Source of the DNA: Candidatus Nanohaloarchaea archaeon
GTDB lineage: Archaea; EX4484-52; DAOVKX01
Assembly (NCBI GenBank): GCA_030631505.1
Contig: DAOVKX010000002.1
Location: 1 to 30,368, forward strand
Length of the DNA: 30,368 nucleotides
Direction of reading: 5' to 3'
Position 1 is the first letter of the stretch, and every line of letters begins with the position of its first letter. Position numbers and translations under genes: made by a program. The notes below the pieces were generated by a model, which did not search any database, was not told the DNA's origin, and saw only the letters and a list, made by a program, of their open reading frames with translations. Shown here in pieces: positions 1 through 7,239 of the stretch.

Positions 1-418
1 AGCGCTTCATTCTTTCCTTTACATGCCGTATTTCCCGCGCAATCTCCACATAGGCGCCAATCGGGTCCTGCCTTAAGTCAACTGCAACAACTTTCCTTAA
101 AAAAGCCGACCTTTCGGGTATATGCCTTTCACAGCCAGAGGTTCCGAGATTTTGCACAGCAAGAAGTCTTTGTTTTTTCAGGATTGTGACTATAGCGTCC
201 GCAATTTCAACGAGCAGTTTAGTTTGGTCATAGTTGTATTCAGAATCCCTTGTCTGGGACAGGATTATGGTTTCAACTCTTTTTACTTCCATTATTTTGT
301 CTATTGTCCTTGCCATGCAGACAGGGAAATCCTCTATACTTGAACCATAGATGCAGTTCAGGCAGTTAATCTTGAGAACATGCCCATCCCTTATGTATTC
401 ATAACCGCATATATCCAT
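1..418 (-). CDS. Type II/IV secretion system (pilus) ATPase, N-terminal part, cut by window edge
   Basis: The minus strand is open from an ATG at 418 to base 1, giving about 139 residues with no stop, so the gene continues outside the window. The protein starts MDICGYEYIRDG and has a Cys-rich stretch (INCLNCIYGSS, then a Cys-Met-Ala-Arg) followed by an IMEVKRVETIIL segment. I recognise this as the N-terminal region of archaeal GspE/VirB11-type ATPases, which power assembly of type IV pilus-like filaments at the inner face of the membrane. The Walker motifs would lie in the missing part, so the family call rests on the N-terminus alone. A TATA-like tract at 441-449 lies about 25 nt upstream of the ATG, which fits leaderless transcription. 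It diverges from the coiled-coil gene pair at 538. Confidence 0.68.
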   Translation of the reverse strand, partial: MDICGYEYIRDGHVLKINCLNCIYGSSIEDFPVCMARTIDKIMEVKRVETIILSQTRDSEYNYDQTKLLVEIADAIVTILKKQRLLAVQNLGTSGCERHIPERSAFLRKVVAVDLRQDPIGAYVEIAREIRHVKERMKR

Positions 419-440
419 TTCAACCCCGGAGTATTCTAAA

Positions 441-473
441 GTATATATATTACACTTAGACTTAAATATATAG
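441..473. promoter_or_regulatory. Divergent promoter region with two TATA-like boxes
   Basis: An AT tract TATATATA (442-449) is placed correctly for the minus-strand ATPase starting at 418. A second box, CTTAAATATATAG (461-473), faces the plus-strand coiled-coil operon and would put its transcript start near 490-500. That is downstream of the TTG at 481, which argues against using that codon. Positions are read by eye from the usual archaeal spacing. Confidence 0.5.
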
Positions 474-537
474 TAAGGCGTTGTTGTTGCTCTTGTTATA
501 TGCGCCAGCAGCAGTGCTATCAGCCAGAGGTTGTTCT

Positions 538-915
538 ATGGAACTCGGTCATGGTTCAAGAGACATAAATGCTATAATGAATGAGCTTGTAATGAGAGTT
601 AATGACAACACAAGACGAATCCGTGTTGCAGAAGAAAGGGTCAGGAATCTTGACAGACGAACCGACAGCATAGAAAAAACACTTATAGAAGAAAACAAGG
701 GAGTAAACAAAGAACTGGAAAATGTCAGGGTTGAGTTAAAGGAAGCGCGGGACAGGATAGCAAATATAGGCGTTGACATGATAAATTTTAAAAAAGAACT
801 CAAAAAAACGGTCACTGCGCGGGAGTTGAGGGAAATACAGGAATATATTAATCTTATAATGCCTATTACAACAAAGTATGTGACAAAAAAAGAGGTTGAA
901 GAGATGGTTAAATGA
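538..915 (+). CDS. Small coiled-coil protein, first gene of a two-gene operon
   Basis: A protein of 125 residues, nearly all charged alpha-helix with heptad-like spacing (for example RVAEERVRNLDRRTDSIEKTL), so a coiled coil is predicted from about residue 10 to 100. It has no signal peptide and no membrane segment. The frame is open from a TTG at 481, but I chose the ATG at 538: it is preceded by AGAGG at good spacing, and the putative promoter at 461-473 would start transcription after 481. The stop overlaps the next gene's start as ATGA, so the two are translationally coupled. The position beside a pilus-type ATPase and the coiled-coil nature recall FlaC/FlaD/E-type accessory proteins of archaella, but no diagnostic motif is visible and the function is unassigned. 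Confidence 0.72.
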   Translation: MELGHGSRDINAIMNELVMRVNDNTRRIRVAEERVRNLDRRTDSIEKTLIEENKGVNKELENVRVELKEARDRIANIGVDMINFKKELKKTVTARELREIQEYINLIMPITTKYVTKKEVEEMVK

Positions 916-1691
916 AACTGTTTGGTTTGATGAAAAAAGGCAAAGAAGAAAACGCTGAATGCGGGGAAGTCCCTGCAGAACTGATAAATGATTTGGTTTC
1001 CAAGGAATTTTCCGAAGCTGATATAATCAAGACACTCAGGGAAAGCGGGTATTCATTTAAGAATATTGACGTGGCGCTGAACAACGCGATAAAAAACAAT
1101 GTAGGGGGAGGAAGCGAGAGCCCTATGCAGGAAGAGGAGCTGTTTGGCGAGGACTTGACAGAGCCGCCTGAGCCAGAGCCGCTGCCTGAACTTGAAGCCA
1201 TTGAACAGGTTTATCCCGAGGAAGAGTATAGCAGGGAAGTGTTAACCGATGAGGAAGTTGAAGAAATCGTAGAATCTATAGTTGAGGAGCGGCTGGTAGA
1301 GCTTAAAGGCGCTATTGAAAACCTGCAAAACAGATTAAACAACCTGAGCAATGAAATGGGAAAACTGAACTTATCCCTGAAAAAGTCAGACCAGCAGAGG
1401 GTTAATGAGATTAATGCTGTCAGAAAAGATATAATGGAAATAAAGACAGAACTGAGCGAGATTAATCCAAGGGTGGCGGGGCTGGAAAAAGCGTTCAAGG
1501 ACATTGTTCCGCCTTTGGTTGACAATGTAAGAAAGATAGTTGTTTCAAAAGAACTTCCTGAACCCGGAACTGAACTGGTTAAAATTCCCGGAATCCCAAA
1601 GGAACTCAGGGAAACTGAGCAAATACCGGGGGCAAAAGAAAAAACCAAGATTCTTGAAGAAACTGAAGAGGGAAAGGGCCTTATATTGTAG
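912..1691 (+). CDS. Coiled-coil protein with N-terminal helical domain, FlaD/E-like layout
   Basis: A protein of 259 residues in three parts. Residues about 15-65 form a compact helical domain (LINDLVSKEFSEADIIKTL, then SGYSFKNIDVAL) resembling a UBA-like or small three-helix fold. A low-complexity acidic and proline-rich linker follows (PEPEPLPELEAIEQ). Residues about 110-200 are a coiled coil (LVELKGAIENLQNRLNNLSN), and the tail is rich in Glu and Pro. It starts inside the stop of the preceding coiled-coil gene (ATGA overlap at 912-915). It is soluble and has no signal sequence. The pairing with another coiled-coil protein next to a secretion ATPase suggests a cytoplasmic scaffold of the same filament machine; that is inference from context. 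Confidence 0.75.
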   Translation: MKLFGLMKKGKEENAECGEVPAELINDLVSKEFSEADIIKTLRESGYSFKNIDVALNNAIKNNVGGGSESPMQEEELFGEDLTEPPEPEPLPELEAIEQVYPEEEYSREVLTDEEVEEIVESIVEERLVELKGAIENLQNRLNNLSNEMGKLNLSLKKSDQQRVNEINAVRKDIMEIKTELSEINPRVAGLEKAFKDIVPPLVDNVRKIVVSKELPEPGTELVKIPGIPKELRETEQIPGAKEKTKILEETEEGKGLIL

Positions 1692-1775
1692 AATTGTTTT
1701 TTCTTGGAATTTACTATGTGTCAATAAAAGCTTATTTTTCACAGAGTTCCAACAGAACTTTGAGAAATTAGAAAA

Positions 1776-2258
1776 TCAGTCTCCGCTTTTTGAGCCAAGA
1801 AACATCACTGCCATTGCCATTACTATAATCATGAACATAGTTGCCAATGTTGTTTCATCTACCCTTATCCATGAGCCACCTGTGCTTAGAAATACAATCA
1901 GGGCGATAAAAGCCAGAAGAATTCCAATGGCTGTTTTGTTTCCACCTGCAATATCCTCAAACTTCAAGCCCGCCATTCCAAGGAAAAATATGGCAACAAG
2001 AAGCCCGCCCATAATCAAGGCAGCAACGCCAAAGAGGTTAGTGAAAAACGCTCCCAGTGTCATTCCAAGGGGCGTATAATTAATTATAAAGAAAGACGCT
2101 GCAAGGGAAATGGTGCCGTTGACAGAAACCTCTTTACTTATGGCTTCTGACTTTGCAAGAATGCCAAATGTTATTGCTGAGAATAATGCCCAAGGCAGAA
2201 GGAAGTCAAAAAATCCAAGATACCTCAGATTCCCAAACAAAATATCAAAAGTAACCAT
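1776..2258 (-). CDS. Polytopic membrane protein, paralogue A of a local family
   Basis: A 160-residue hydrophobic protein with about five membrane segments (roughly residues 17-35, 48-62, 68-95, 108-124 and 136-154). It shares a recognisable pattern with the next gene upstream: GFFDFLLPWALF near the N-terminus, an INYTPLG turn after the second segment, an FTNLFG stretch, and a C-terminal FLGSKSGD. The neighbour has GFYDFVLPWMLF, VNYVPYG, LTTLFG and LLGSKSS. So the two arose by duplication. A TATA-like TTATATA about 27 nt upstream of the ATG suggests its own leaderless transcript. Function unknown; similar small membrane proteins beside pilus genes are known to me from DPANN genomes only as hypotheticals. 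Confidence 0.78.
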   Translation of the reverse strand: MVTFDILFGNLRYLGFFDFLLPWALFSAITFGILAKSEAISKEVSVNGTISLAASFFIINYTPLGMTLGAFFTNLFGVAALIMGGLLVAIFFLGMAGLKFEDIAGGNKTAIGILLAFIALIVFLSTGGSWIRVDETTLATMFMIIVMAMAVMFLGSKSGD

Positions 2259-2393
2259 AGTCTATTTTTGGTAGAGGGGATTTATATATTATTAGGGCTG
2301 ACATACTCAGATGGTAAATGACACGAAATTTAATTGATAATCAGTTGTAATTCTGTTAGAACTTAAAAATAGTAAGAATTGGAGATTAATTAA

Positions 2394-2897
2394 CTAATGT
2401 TCTCCTGGTTTTTCAGCACTTGATTTACTCCCTAAAAGAAGTACAGCCCCACCCATTAATGCAACCATGAATAACAATGTTGCTGTCTGGTCGCTTATGT
2501 TTAATGTTTGTCCACCTGCGCCAAGAAATACCATAACAGCTAAAATGGCGACTAAAATACCAAGCACGATTTTATTTTTACCTATACTTCCAGACACGTC
2601 AAGCCCCACAACTCCTAAAAATAATAATAATACAAGCCCGCCTGCTATATAGATACTTGCACTTCCAAATAGGGTTGTAAGATATGTCCCAAAACCTACA
2701 CCATAAGGAACATAATTAACTATGAAAAACGCAAGTATAACTGAGATAACTATCTGGAATTGTTGATTGTCTGTTGGTAGTTTTGTCTTTTGTAAAACTG
2801 CGAAAATTATTATCAAGAAAAGCATCCACGGCAGAACAAAATCATAAAAGCCCATCTGGTTCAAATTTGCCAAAAGTGTGTTAAATGTCAATGCCAT
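2394..2897 (-). CDS. Polytopic membrane protein, paralogue B of the same family
   Basis: A 167-residue membrane protein with about five hydrophobic segments and a short charged C-terminal tail (SKSSAEKPGEH). It is clearly paralogous to the gene at 1776-2258 (shared DFVLPWMLF, FFIVNYVPYG and LFG stretches and the same C-terminal LLGSKS). The gap of about 135 bp between the two genes and the TATA-like tract near 2930 (TATATATAC) suggest separate transcription. A GTGATT lies just before the ATG. No catalytic motif is visible. Possible roles include a subunit or channel of the adjacent filament or secretion machine, but there is no direct evidence. Confidence 0.78.
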   Translation of the reverse strand: MALTFNTLLANLNQMGFYDFVLPWMLFLIIIFAVLQKTKLPTDNQQFQIVISVILAFFIVNYVPYGVGFGTYLTTLFGSASIYIAGGLVLLLFLGVVGLDVSGSIGKNKIVLGILVAILAVMVFLGAGGQTLNISDQTATLLFMVALMGGAVLLLGSKSSAEKPGEH

Positions 2898-2941
2898 GCA
2901 ATCACATGAATAATTTGTTATTACAAGTATATATATGTTTT

Positions 2942-3448
2942 TTACTTGTGTGCTCCCTGTCCGCTTGTTGTACCAGTTGTATCTGTTTCCCCTGAACCAG
3001 ATTTATAAGCCCCATAGAGTATAAATGCAAAAACAACAAGCCCGAACGCCCATAACAGATTCTCAGAGCCGACGCCGAAATATTTTTCTATTTCGCCGAC
3101 ACCAACTGCGCCAAGCAGGAGTATTATCGATACAAGCATTACCAGTATCGGAGGCCAGTCTTTTTCTCCTATGCCTTTCATCACTGCCAGTAACAAAACA
3201 ATAAGGAAATATATTATGACCAGAGCAATGAAAAAAGGCAGTCCGGACCATAGAAAATCGCTGAGCGGCTGATAAATGCCTGCAAAAATACCTATGATTA
3301 TTGAAATGATAAGATTAAAGTTATCCTTTTTCTCGCCAAAGGGCTTTACCTGCGTAAAAAGGATGTATGAAAGTGTAAATATCAGCAAAAACGGCAGAAA
3401 GACCTGACCGAATGCACTGCTCTGCAGAGAATAAAAATCAAAATACAT
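2942..3448 (-). CDS. Polytopic membrane protein, divergent third member
   Basis: A 168-residue protein with about five hydrophobic segments and a Gly/Thr-rich hydrophilic tail (SGETDTTGTTSGQGAHK). It has the same plan as the two genes downstream: an N-terminal FLPFLLIFTLSYILF segment matching the LPW-type segment, a charged loop, then an Ile-rich segment ending IYQP in place of NYxP. Similarity is weaker, so membership of the family is likely but not certain. A TATA-like CATTTATAT about 25 nt upstream of the ATG indicates a leaderless mRNA. Function unknown. Confidence 0.75.
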   Translation of the reverse strand: MYFDFYSLQSSAFGQVFLPFLLIFTLSYILFTQVKPFGEKKDNFNLIISIIIGIFAGIYQPLSDFLWSGLPFFIALVIIYFLIVLLLAVMKGIGEKDWPPILVMLVSIILLLGAVGVGEIEKYFGVGSENLLWAFGLVVFAFILYGAYKSGSGETDTTGTTSGQGAHK

Positions 3449-3493
3449 ATTTAGATTATGGGAAGAAGTGGATATAAATGTTTGGAGTTGATT

Positions 3494-4189
3494 TTATTTG
3501 TAACCAAAAAGGTTTTTTAACTCTTTTTGAAAACTGCCGGTTGTACATTTGTTTATTGCTGGTTTTCTATCCTTCAACGGTAACTGTTCAATAAGCACTC
3601 TGGCGTTTGTTATACATCCCCCACAGGCGTTTAGCAAACTATTAGGGTCTATCTTTACTTCTTTCATTTTTCCTTCGTTTATGCTCCTAAGCATTTCATG
3701 GGTGTTTATATAAAATTCATCTAATTTTCTTAGTTCAGATTCCAACTCCCTTTTATTTTTTCCGCTTATTGTTATAGGTGCACCCTGGTTGATTTTGTCT
3801 GCCAAGAGCCCTGCTCCTTTATTGAGTCCCCGACCTATGAATATTTCCGCCTCCTCAGAGAAGAATCTGCGCAGTATGAAATACAGGAGTCCGAAGCCCA
3901 TAACCAATACAAAAAGAAGATTTCCCAATCCTGCAATTATCGGGTACCATCCAAGAGTCAATGCCACCATAAAGCCCGCGAGCATAACCAGTTTTCGGAT
4001 TCCTGCATGCTCCTGACCGAACAAAGGCCCAAGGGAGAAATATAAAAACATAACTAATATAAGGGACGGGACAAACAGCCCGAATACAAAATCATGCTGA
4101 AGCTCCCCATTAAGAATCGGGGTCATAGGGGGAAACTTCAGTATATCATAGAATATAAAATCATAAATGCTGAAAGTTCCGTACGCCAT
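3494..4189 (-). CDS. Membrane protein with a cytoplasmic CxxC-containing C-terminal domain
   Basis: A protein of 231 residues. The N-terminal half has three or four membrane segments (LFVPSLILVMFLYFSLGPLF, LVMLAGFMVALTLGW, LLFVLVMGFGLLYFIL). The C-terminal half, from about residue 110, is soluble and helical, with ACGGC around residue 187 and a later Cys near residue 214 that could bind a metal or form a disulfide. I start it at the ATG at 4189; a TTG two codons upstream (4195) is in frame but has no advantage. It sits in the same minus-strand run as the three small membrane proteins and may work with them. No family recognised. Confidence 0.75.
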   Translation of the reverse strand: MAYGTFSIYDFIFYDILKFPPMTPILNGELQHDFVFGLFVPSLILVMFLYFSLGPLFGQEHAGIRKLVMLAGFMVALTLGWYPIIAGLGNLLFVLVMGFGLLYFILRRFFSEEAEIFIGRGLNKGAGLLADKINQGAPITISGKNKRELESELRKLDEFYINTHEMLRSINEGKMKEVKIDPNSLLNACGGCITNARVLIEQLPLKDRKPAINKCTTGSFQKELKNLFGYK

Positions 4190-4234
4190 AGTCAATATTA
4201 GGACGATGTAAGATAAAAAGGTTTTGCCGGATTT

Positions 4235-4660
4235 TTAGTGGTTTTTAGTTTCTTGTGGAGGTATGTATGCTTCTTTTACGACTTCGTTTATTGCTCCTTT
4301 TTCTTCACTTGGTTTTTGGTTTATTTCCTGGAGTGTTATACCTCCATCAGAATGTCTTATTTCCCTATAAATTGTTTTTCCGTCTACTGTTTCCTTTATA
4401 ATTTCATCCATTTCTTCTTCTGTAGGATAACCTGTACCTAAATCAACAATAGGAATTCCAGTTTCTTCTTCTGGTCTGTAAACTTTACCTGTTTCCTGCA
4501 TACCTACACTTTTAAGAATCTCTGCCAAATGTTTGCTACGCCCGGTTTCATCACGATTCATTAAATACAGTATAAGGCCCTTTGAATCTTCATCCCTACT
4601 TTCTATTAACTTTTCTGCATATCTCTGCAGATTTATTTTATTACTATTTTCTCCTGCCAT
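4235..4660 (-). CDS. Hypothetical soluble protein, 141 residues
   Basis: A hydrophilic, acidic protein (141 residues) with no membrane segment, signal peptide or motif I recognise. The N-terminus is helical (INLQRYAEKLIESRDEDSKG); the middle has a short segment around PIVDLGTGYPTEEEMDEII. The start is supported by GGGGTG a few bases before the ATG, matching the GGTG-type ribosome binding sites seen elsewhere in the window. It lies 11 bp downstream of the gene at 4672-5373 on the same strand, so the two are probably one operon. Function unknown. Confidence 0.65.
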   Translation of the reverse strand: MAGENSNKINLQRYAEKLIESRDEDSKGLILYLMNRDETGRSKHLAEILKSVGMQETGKVYRPEEETGIPIVDLGTGYPTEEEMDEIIKETVDGKTIYREIRHSDGGITLQEINQKPSEEKGAINEVVKEAYIPPQETKNH

Positions 4661-4671
4661 TTTAACACCCC

Positions 4672-5373
4672 TTAACTGGACAAATCATAATCCGCTATAT
4701 TTTTCAATTCTTTTAATTTCATGAGAGAATACCATGTGTGCCTCTCATCAAGTTTATCAAGGAATATTTTGTCAATTATATCTGTGTACGCATCTTTGTA
4801 AATAGCCCCGTAAACCTCTTCAGGAACGCCTCCTGCTATTTTTCTGTATGGTGTTTCTACTTTGTCTTTAAGTTCTTTTGAAACGCCGCCATCTTCAAGC
4901 ATTTTTATTTTAGGCACCTCAGGGATTATTAAATCTCCGGAACCAGACACCTTATTGTAGAACACTCCAAGCGGAGACAAAACTAACCTGTTTAACATAC
5001 CTATGTAAGGAACGACATTGTCCCAAACAGAATCATATCCTTCAGCTTCTAGTCTAAGATTTGCTAAATCTATTGCTGGTTTTCTATTTTCCTTCGTACC
5101 TATAGAACGCTTTCTTTGTATGAGTCTATAATCATTGCCAATACGTTTAAGAATATTGCCATCAGCTATACCTATATCATAAGGAACAGATAATGCAAGT
5201 TGTGCCTCCTCTATATGTTTAAAAAACTCTGAATCACTATAAACTTTATTTATAAGTTCATCACGACTCATACTTGAGAAATCAATTATTTCTGTTTTTC
5301 CTGAACCTTGTTCAGGATCAATATTGATAAAAGGGGTTGCTGCCATTCCTTCTGATAGACTGTTTTTAGCCAT
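4672..5373 (-). CDS. Hypothetical soluble protein, 233 residues, operon with the 141-residue protein
   Basis: Mixed alpha/beta composition and no membrane segment. Segments such as PYDIGIADGNILKRIGNDYRL and LDERHTWYSLMKLKEL are well structured but not diagnostic. The frame is open from an ATG at 5385, but I prefer the ATG at 5373: the sequence between them contains GGTGA five bases before the second ATG, a proper Shine-Dalgarno for this genome. A 14-bp palindrome (5392-5405) lies between the TATA-like TATATAC at about 5407-5413 and the start, so the operon may be controlled by a repressor. Function unknown. Confidence 0.68.
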   Translation of the reverse strand: MAKNSLSEGMAATPFINIDPEQGSGKTEIIDFSSMSRDELINKVYSDSEFFKHIEEAQLALSVPYDIGIADGNILKRIGNDYRLIQRKRSIGTKENRKPAIDLANLRLEAEGYDSVWDNVVPYIGMLNRLVLSPLGVFYNKVSGSGDLIIPEVPKIKMLEDGGVSKELKDKVETPYRKIAGGVPEEVYGAIYKDAYTDIIDKIFLDKLDERHTWYSLMKLKELKNIADYDLSS

Positions 5374-5391
5374 ATTAATCACCATTAATAA

Positions 5392-5405
5392 TTACTTACA
5401 AGTAA
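5392..5405. promoter_or_regulatory. 14-bp palindrome in promoter, possible operator
   Basis: TTACTT-AC-AAGTAA is a perfect inverted repeat. It lies just downstream of an AT-rich TATA-like tract (about 5406-5413, read on the minus strand) and upstream of the start codons at 5385/5373, where a transcription start would be expected. Its position suits a repressor-binding site, but no cognate regulator is adjacent. Confidence 0.35.
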
Positions 5406-5494
5406 CTATATACTACCGTAAGTTTTTTAAATCTATGCTTTTTGAAAATTTGAGAAAAAAACGGTAATTGCAGAAAATATGTGGTGGTGGCCGG

Positions 5495-5989
5495 TCATTT
5501 TCTCATGCCAAGTTCTTTTTCCCGGTCTATGATTTTGTATATTGCGCTCTCTATTTCGTGGGGGTTGTCTATACTGGTTATGACGTGCTCTTCCATTGAC
5601 AGTTTGAAAACAATATCGCCTATGCCCAGAATTCTTTGTTTAAGGTTCTGGTTCACGCTTATGTTTGTTATGCTGCCCAGTGGAAATGCCTCGATTTCCT
5701 TTGAGCCCCTGCCTTTCTGCCCTGATTTCTGCACTAATATTCTCTCAGTTGTCATTAAAATTATTTCCCTGCCCCTGCGATACTCGCCGAACAGGGAAAG
5801 GGCAGCTGAAACGAGAAGCAGGAAAGCCCCAAGCACATAGCTTGATATAAAAGCCAATGAAACAAAAAATGCTGCGTAAACTGCTGATGCAAACAGAATA
5901 AAAGAAGTTATGTAATATTTCAGAAACACTTTTCTTGACATCTTGGTTTTGTGAATCTTTTTTTCATTCGGCAGGAGATTAAAGCCCAT
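5495..5989 (-). CDS. Membrane protein with bacterial-type PH domain (YdbS/DUF304-like)
   Basis: A protein of 164 residues. After a short basic N-terminus (residues 1-20) there are two membrane segments (about 24-45 and 48-68, including ISSYVLGAFLLLVSAALSLF). A beta-rich C-terminal domain follows, with the pattern typical of bPH domains: REIILMTTERILVQK, then IEAFPLGSITNISVNQNL, then GIGDIVFKL. The final helix is IESAIYKIIDREKEL. This matches the two-helix plus bPH plan of the DUF304 family, whose function is not well established. It is a single gene, with a TATA-like CTTATACTA near 6018 about 27 nt upstream. Confidence 0.72.
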   Translation of the reverse strand: MGFNLLPNEKKIHKTKMSRKVFLKYYITSFILFASAVYAAFFVSLAFISSYVLGAFLLLVSAALSLFGEYRRGREIILMTTERILVQKSGQKGRGSKEIEAFPLGSITNISVNQNLKQRILGIGDIVFKLSMEEHVITSIDNPHEIESAIYKIIDREKELGMRK

Positions 5990-6081
5990 GAATAAATTTA
6001 GGTTGTTTAGTATAAGAACTTTTATATTTTTCTTTTGCGGGCTCTGTTCTCAAATGCGGCTGGTGAAATCAAAAGAAGATT

Positions 6082-6381
6082 TTATGCATTTGCCGGCGGT
6101 TTCGGAATAGGTTTCTTTTCAGCGTCTTCATTGGGTTCAATGTAGTCCACTGCGTCAAGCATTTTGCCGATTTCTGCTATTGCCCATGCCCATACAACTG
6201 CCTCAAAAGCCTTTATCAGGTCATTTTCCCTGAAAAAATTACGGGCATCAGAAATATACGCGCCTATATTCACAACAAGCTCTTCCCCTTTTTTGTTCAG
6301 CGCGTTTATGTTCGGGTACAGCTTTTCCATCTTACTCAGCCATTTCTCGGTTTCCTTGCCCAATTCAAGTTCCAGACTCAT
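6082..6381 (-). CDS. DUF357 family protein
   Basis: A 99-residue helical protein matching the archaeal DUF357 family: KETEKWLSKMEKLYPNIN, then a YISDARNFFRENDLIKAFE helix typical of the family, then VVWAWAIAEIGKMLD. The last 20 residues are a Pro/Lys-rich tail. It overlaps the stop of dph5 by 4 bp (ATGA at 6378-6381), so the two are co-translated. The pairing of DUF357 with diphthine synthase is a known archaeal neighbourhood. The biochemical role of DUF357 is not known to me; a link to translation or diphthamide synthesis is inference from the operon. Confidence 0.82.
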   Translation of the reverse strand: MSLELELGKETEKWLSKMEKLYPNINALNKKGEELVVNIGAYISDARNFFRENDLIKAFEAVVWAWAIAEIGKMLDAVDYIEPNEDAEKKPIPKPPANA

Positions 6382-7109
6382 TTTAATTCACTTAAAAACT
6401 CTTTTTCCTGAAAGTGCAGTTTTCCGGGCATGATTAATGAATGAGGCAAATTCCCGAAATCCTGCTTCAATAAATTATGTATTTTATCATATTTTACCAG
6501 ACTGTTGTGGCCTAAATGCGCCGCTACGACTATTTTTTTGTTTTCAGAGATAACATTCTTTTTCTTTCTTTTTTCAAGGTCCAATAACAGATTTAACGCC
6601 TCATTTGCAGTCATTCCGGGGTGGGGAAGTACCAATGTGTGCAGGCCCATTTTTAAATTGTCTTCAATGTTGTCATAAGGGGATGTCGGGCAGTAGTTTT
6701 TTTCCGGGATTGGCAGAGAAACAGTTTTTCCGAATTTGTAAATTGATAATCCTGCTTCGCCGATTGCGGAAAATATGGAAGAAGAATGGATTATTTCAAC
6801 TTTTATGTTGTTTTTTCTTGCCTGCATTACCAAGTCCAGATGGGTTGTTGCCGCCAAAGGATCACCAGAAACGAAGAATATTGTCTTTTGTTTTTTTGCA
6901 GATTTTAAGATTATGTCAGTTTCCTCAACCTGTTTTCTGTCTAAAACAGTGATTTTTTTCCCTATTGATTTTTCTAAATTTTTAAAATGGATGCAGTGCG
7001 TATTAGTATAAAGTTCAATAAAGACTTTATCTGCTTTTTTTGCAGTTTCCAGACCCCTTAAAGATATGTCTTTTTCGTTATGCAGTCCAAGACCAATTAG
7101 ATACAGCAT
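6378..7109 (-). CDS. dph5: Diphthine synthase (diphthamide biosynthesis methyltransferase)
   Basis: A SAM-dependent methyltransferase of the tetrapyrrole-methylase fold that methylates the 3-amino-3-carboxypropyl histidine of elongation factor 2 on the way to diphthamide. Visible family signatures are LIGLGLHNEKDISLRGLE at the N-terminus, VFIELYTN around residue 29, FVSGDPLAATTHLDLVMQA around residue 78, the IHSSSIFSAIGEAGLSIYKFG segment region, and LPHPGMTANEALNLLL. At 243 residues it is slightly short for the family (usually about 255-265). It is the first gene of the operon with DUF357. Confidence 0.93.
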   Translation of the reverse strand: MLYLIGLGLHNEKDISLRGLETAKKADKVFIELYTNTHCIHFKNLEKSIGKKITVLDRKQVEETDIILKSAKKQKTIFFVSGDPLAATTHLDLVMQARKNNIKVEIIHSSSIFSAIGEAGLSIYKFGKTVSLPIPEKNYCPTSPYDNIEDNLKMGLHTLVLPHPGMTANEALNLLLDLEKRKKKNVISENKKIVVAAHLGHNSLVKYDKIHNLLKQDFGNLPHSLIMPGKLHFQEKEFLSELK

Positions 7110-7210
7110 AATAAATATTGCTTTTTCAGGTTTTAATGTTTAACGAACAAAAGTAGGGGTAAATGCGAACATTAATAGAGTAATCTTTTTATACTGCCTT
7201 TTTTCTATCC

Positions 7211-7220
7211 TTAAATATTT
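7211..7220 (+). promoter_or_regulatory. TATA box for the orphan gene at 7240
   Basis: TTAAATATTT is centred about 25 nt before the ATG at 7240, the spacing expected when the transcript begins at the start codon. No ribosome binding site is seen before this ATG, which supports a leaderless mRNA. Confidence 0.45.
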
Positions 7221-7239
7221 TTAAGCGCATTAAAATAAT

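Noticed and set aside
122..343. A 73-residue plus-strand ORF.
   Set aside because: It lies over the open minus-strand frame of the secretion ATPase, which has recognisable family sequence; no promoter or ribosome binding site supports the plus-strand frame.
481..537. TTG start extending the first coiled-coil gene by 19 residues.
   Set aside because: The extension is a hydrophobic stretch that would imply a signal peptide, but the TATA-like box places transcription start after it and the ATG at 538 has AGAGG before it.
1540..2079. A 179-residue plus-strand ORF crossing the end of the coiled-coil gene.
   Set aside because: It overlaps two better genes in other frames and has no coherent composition.
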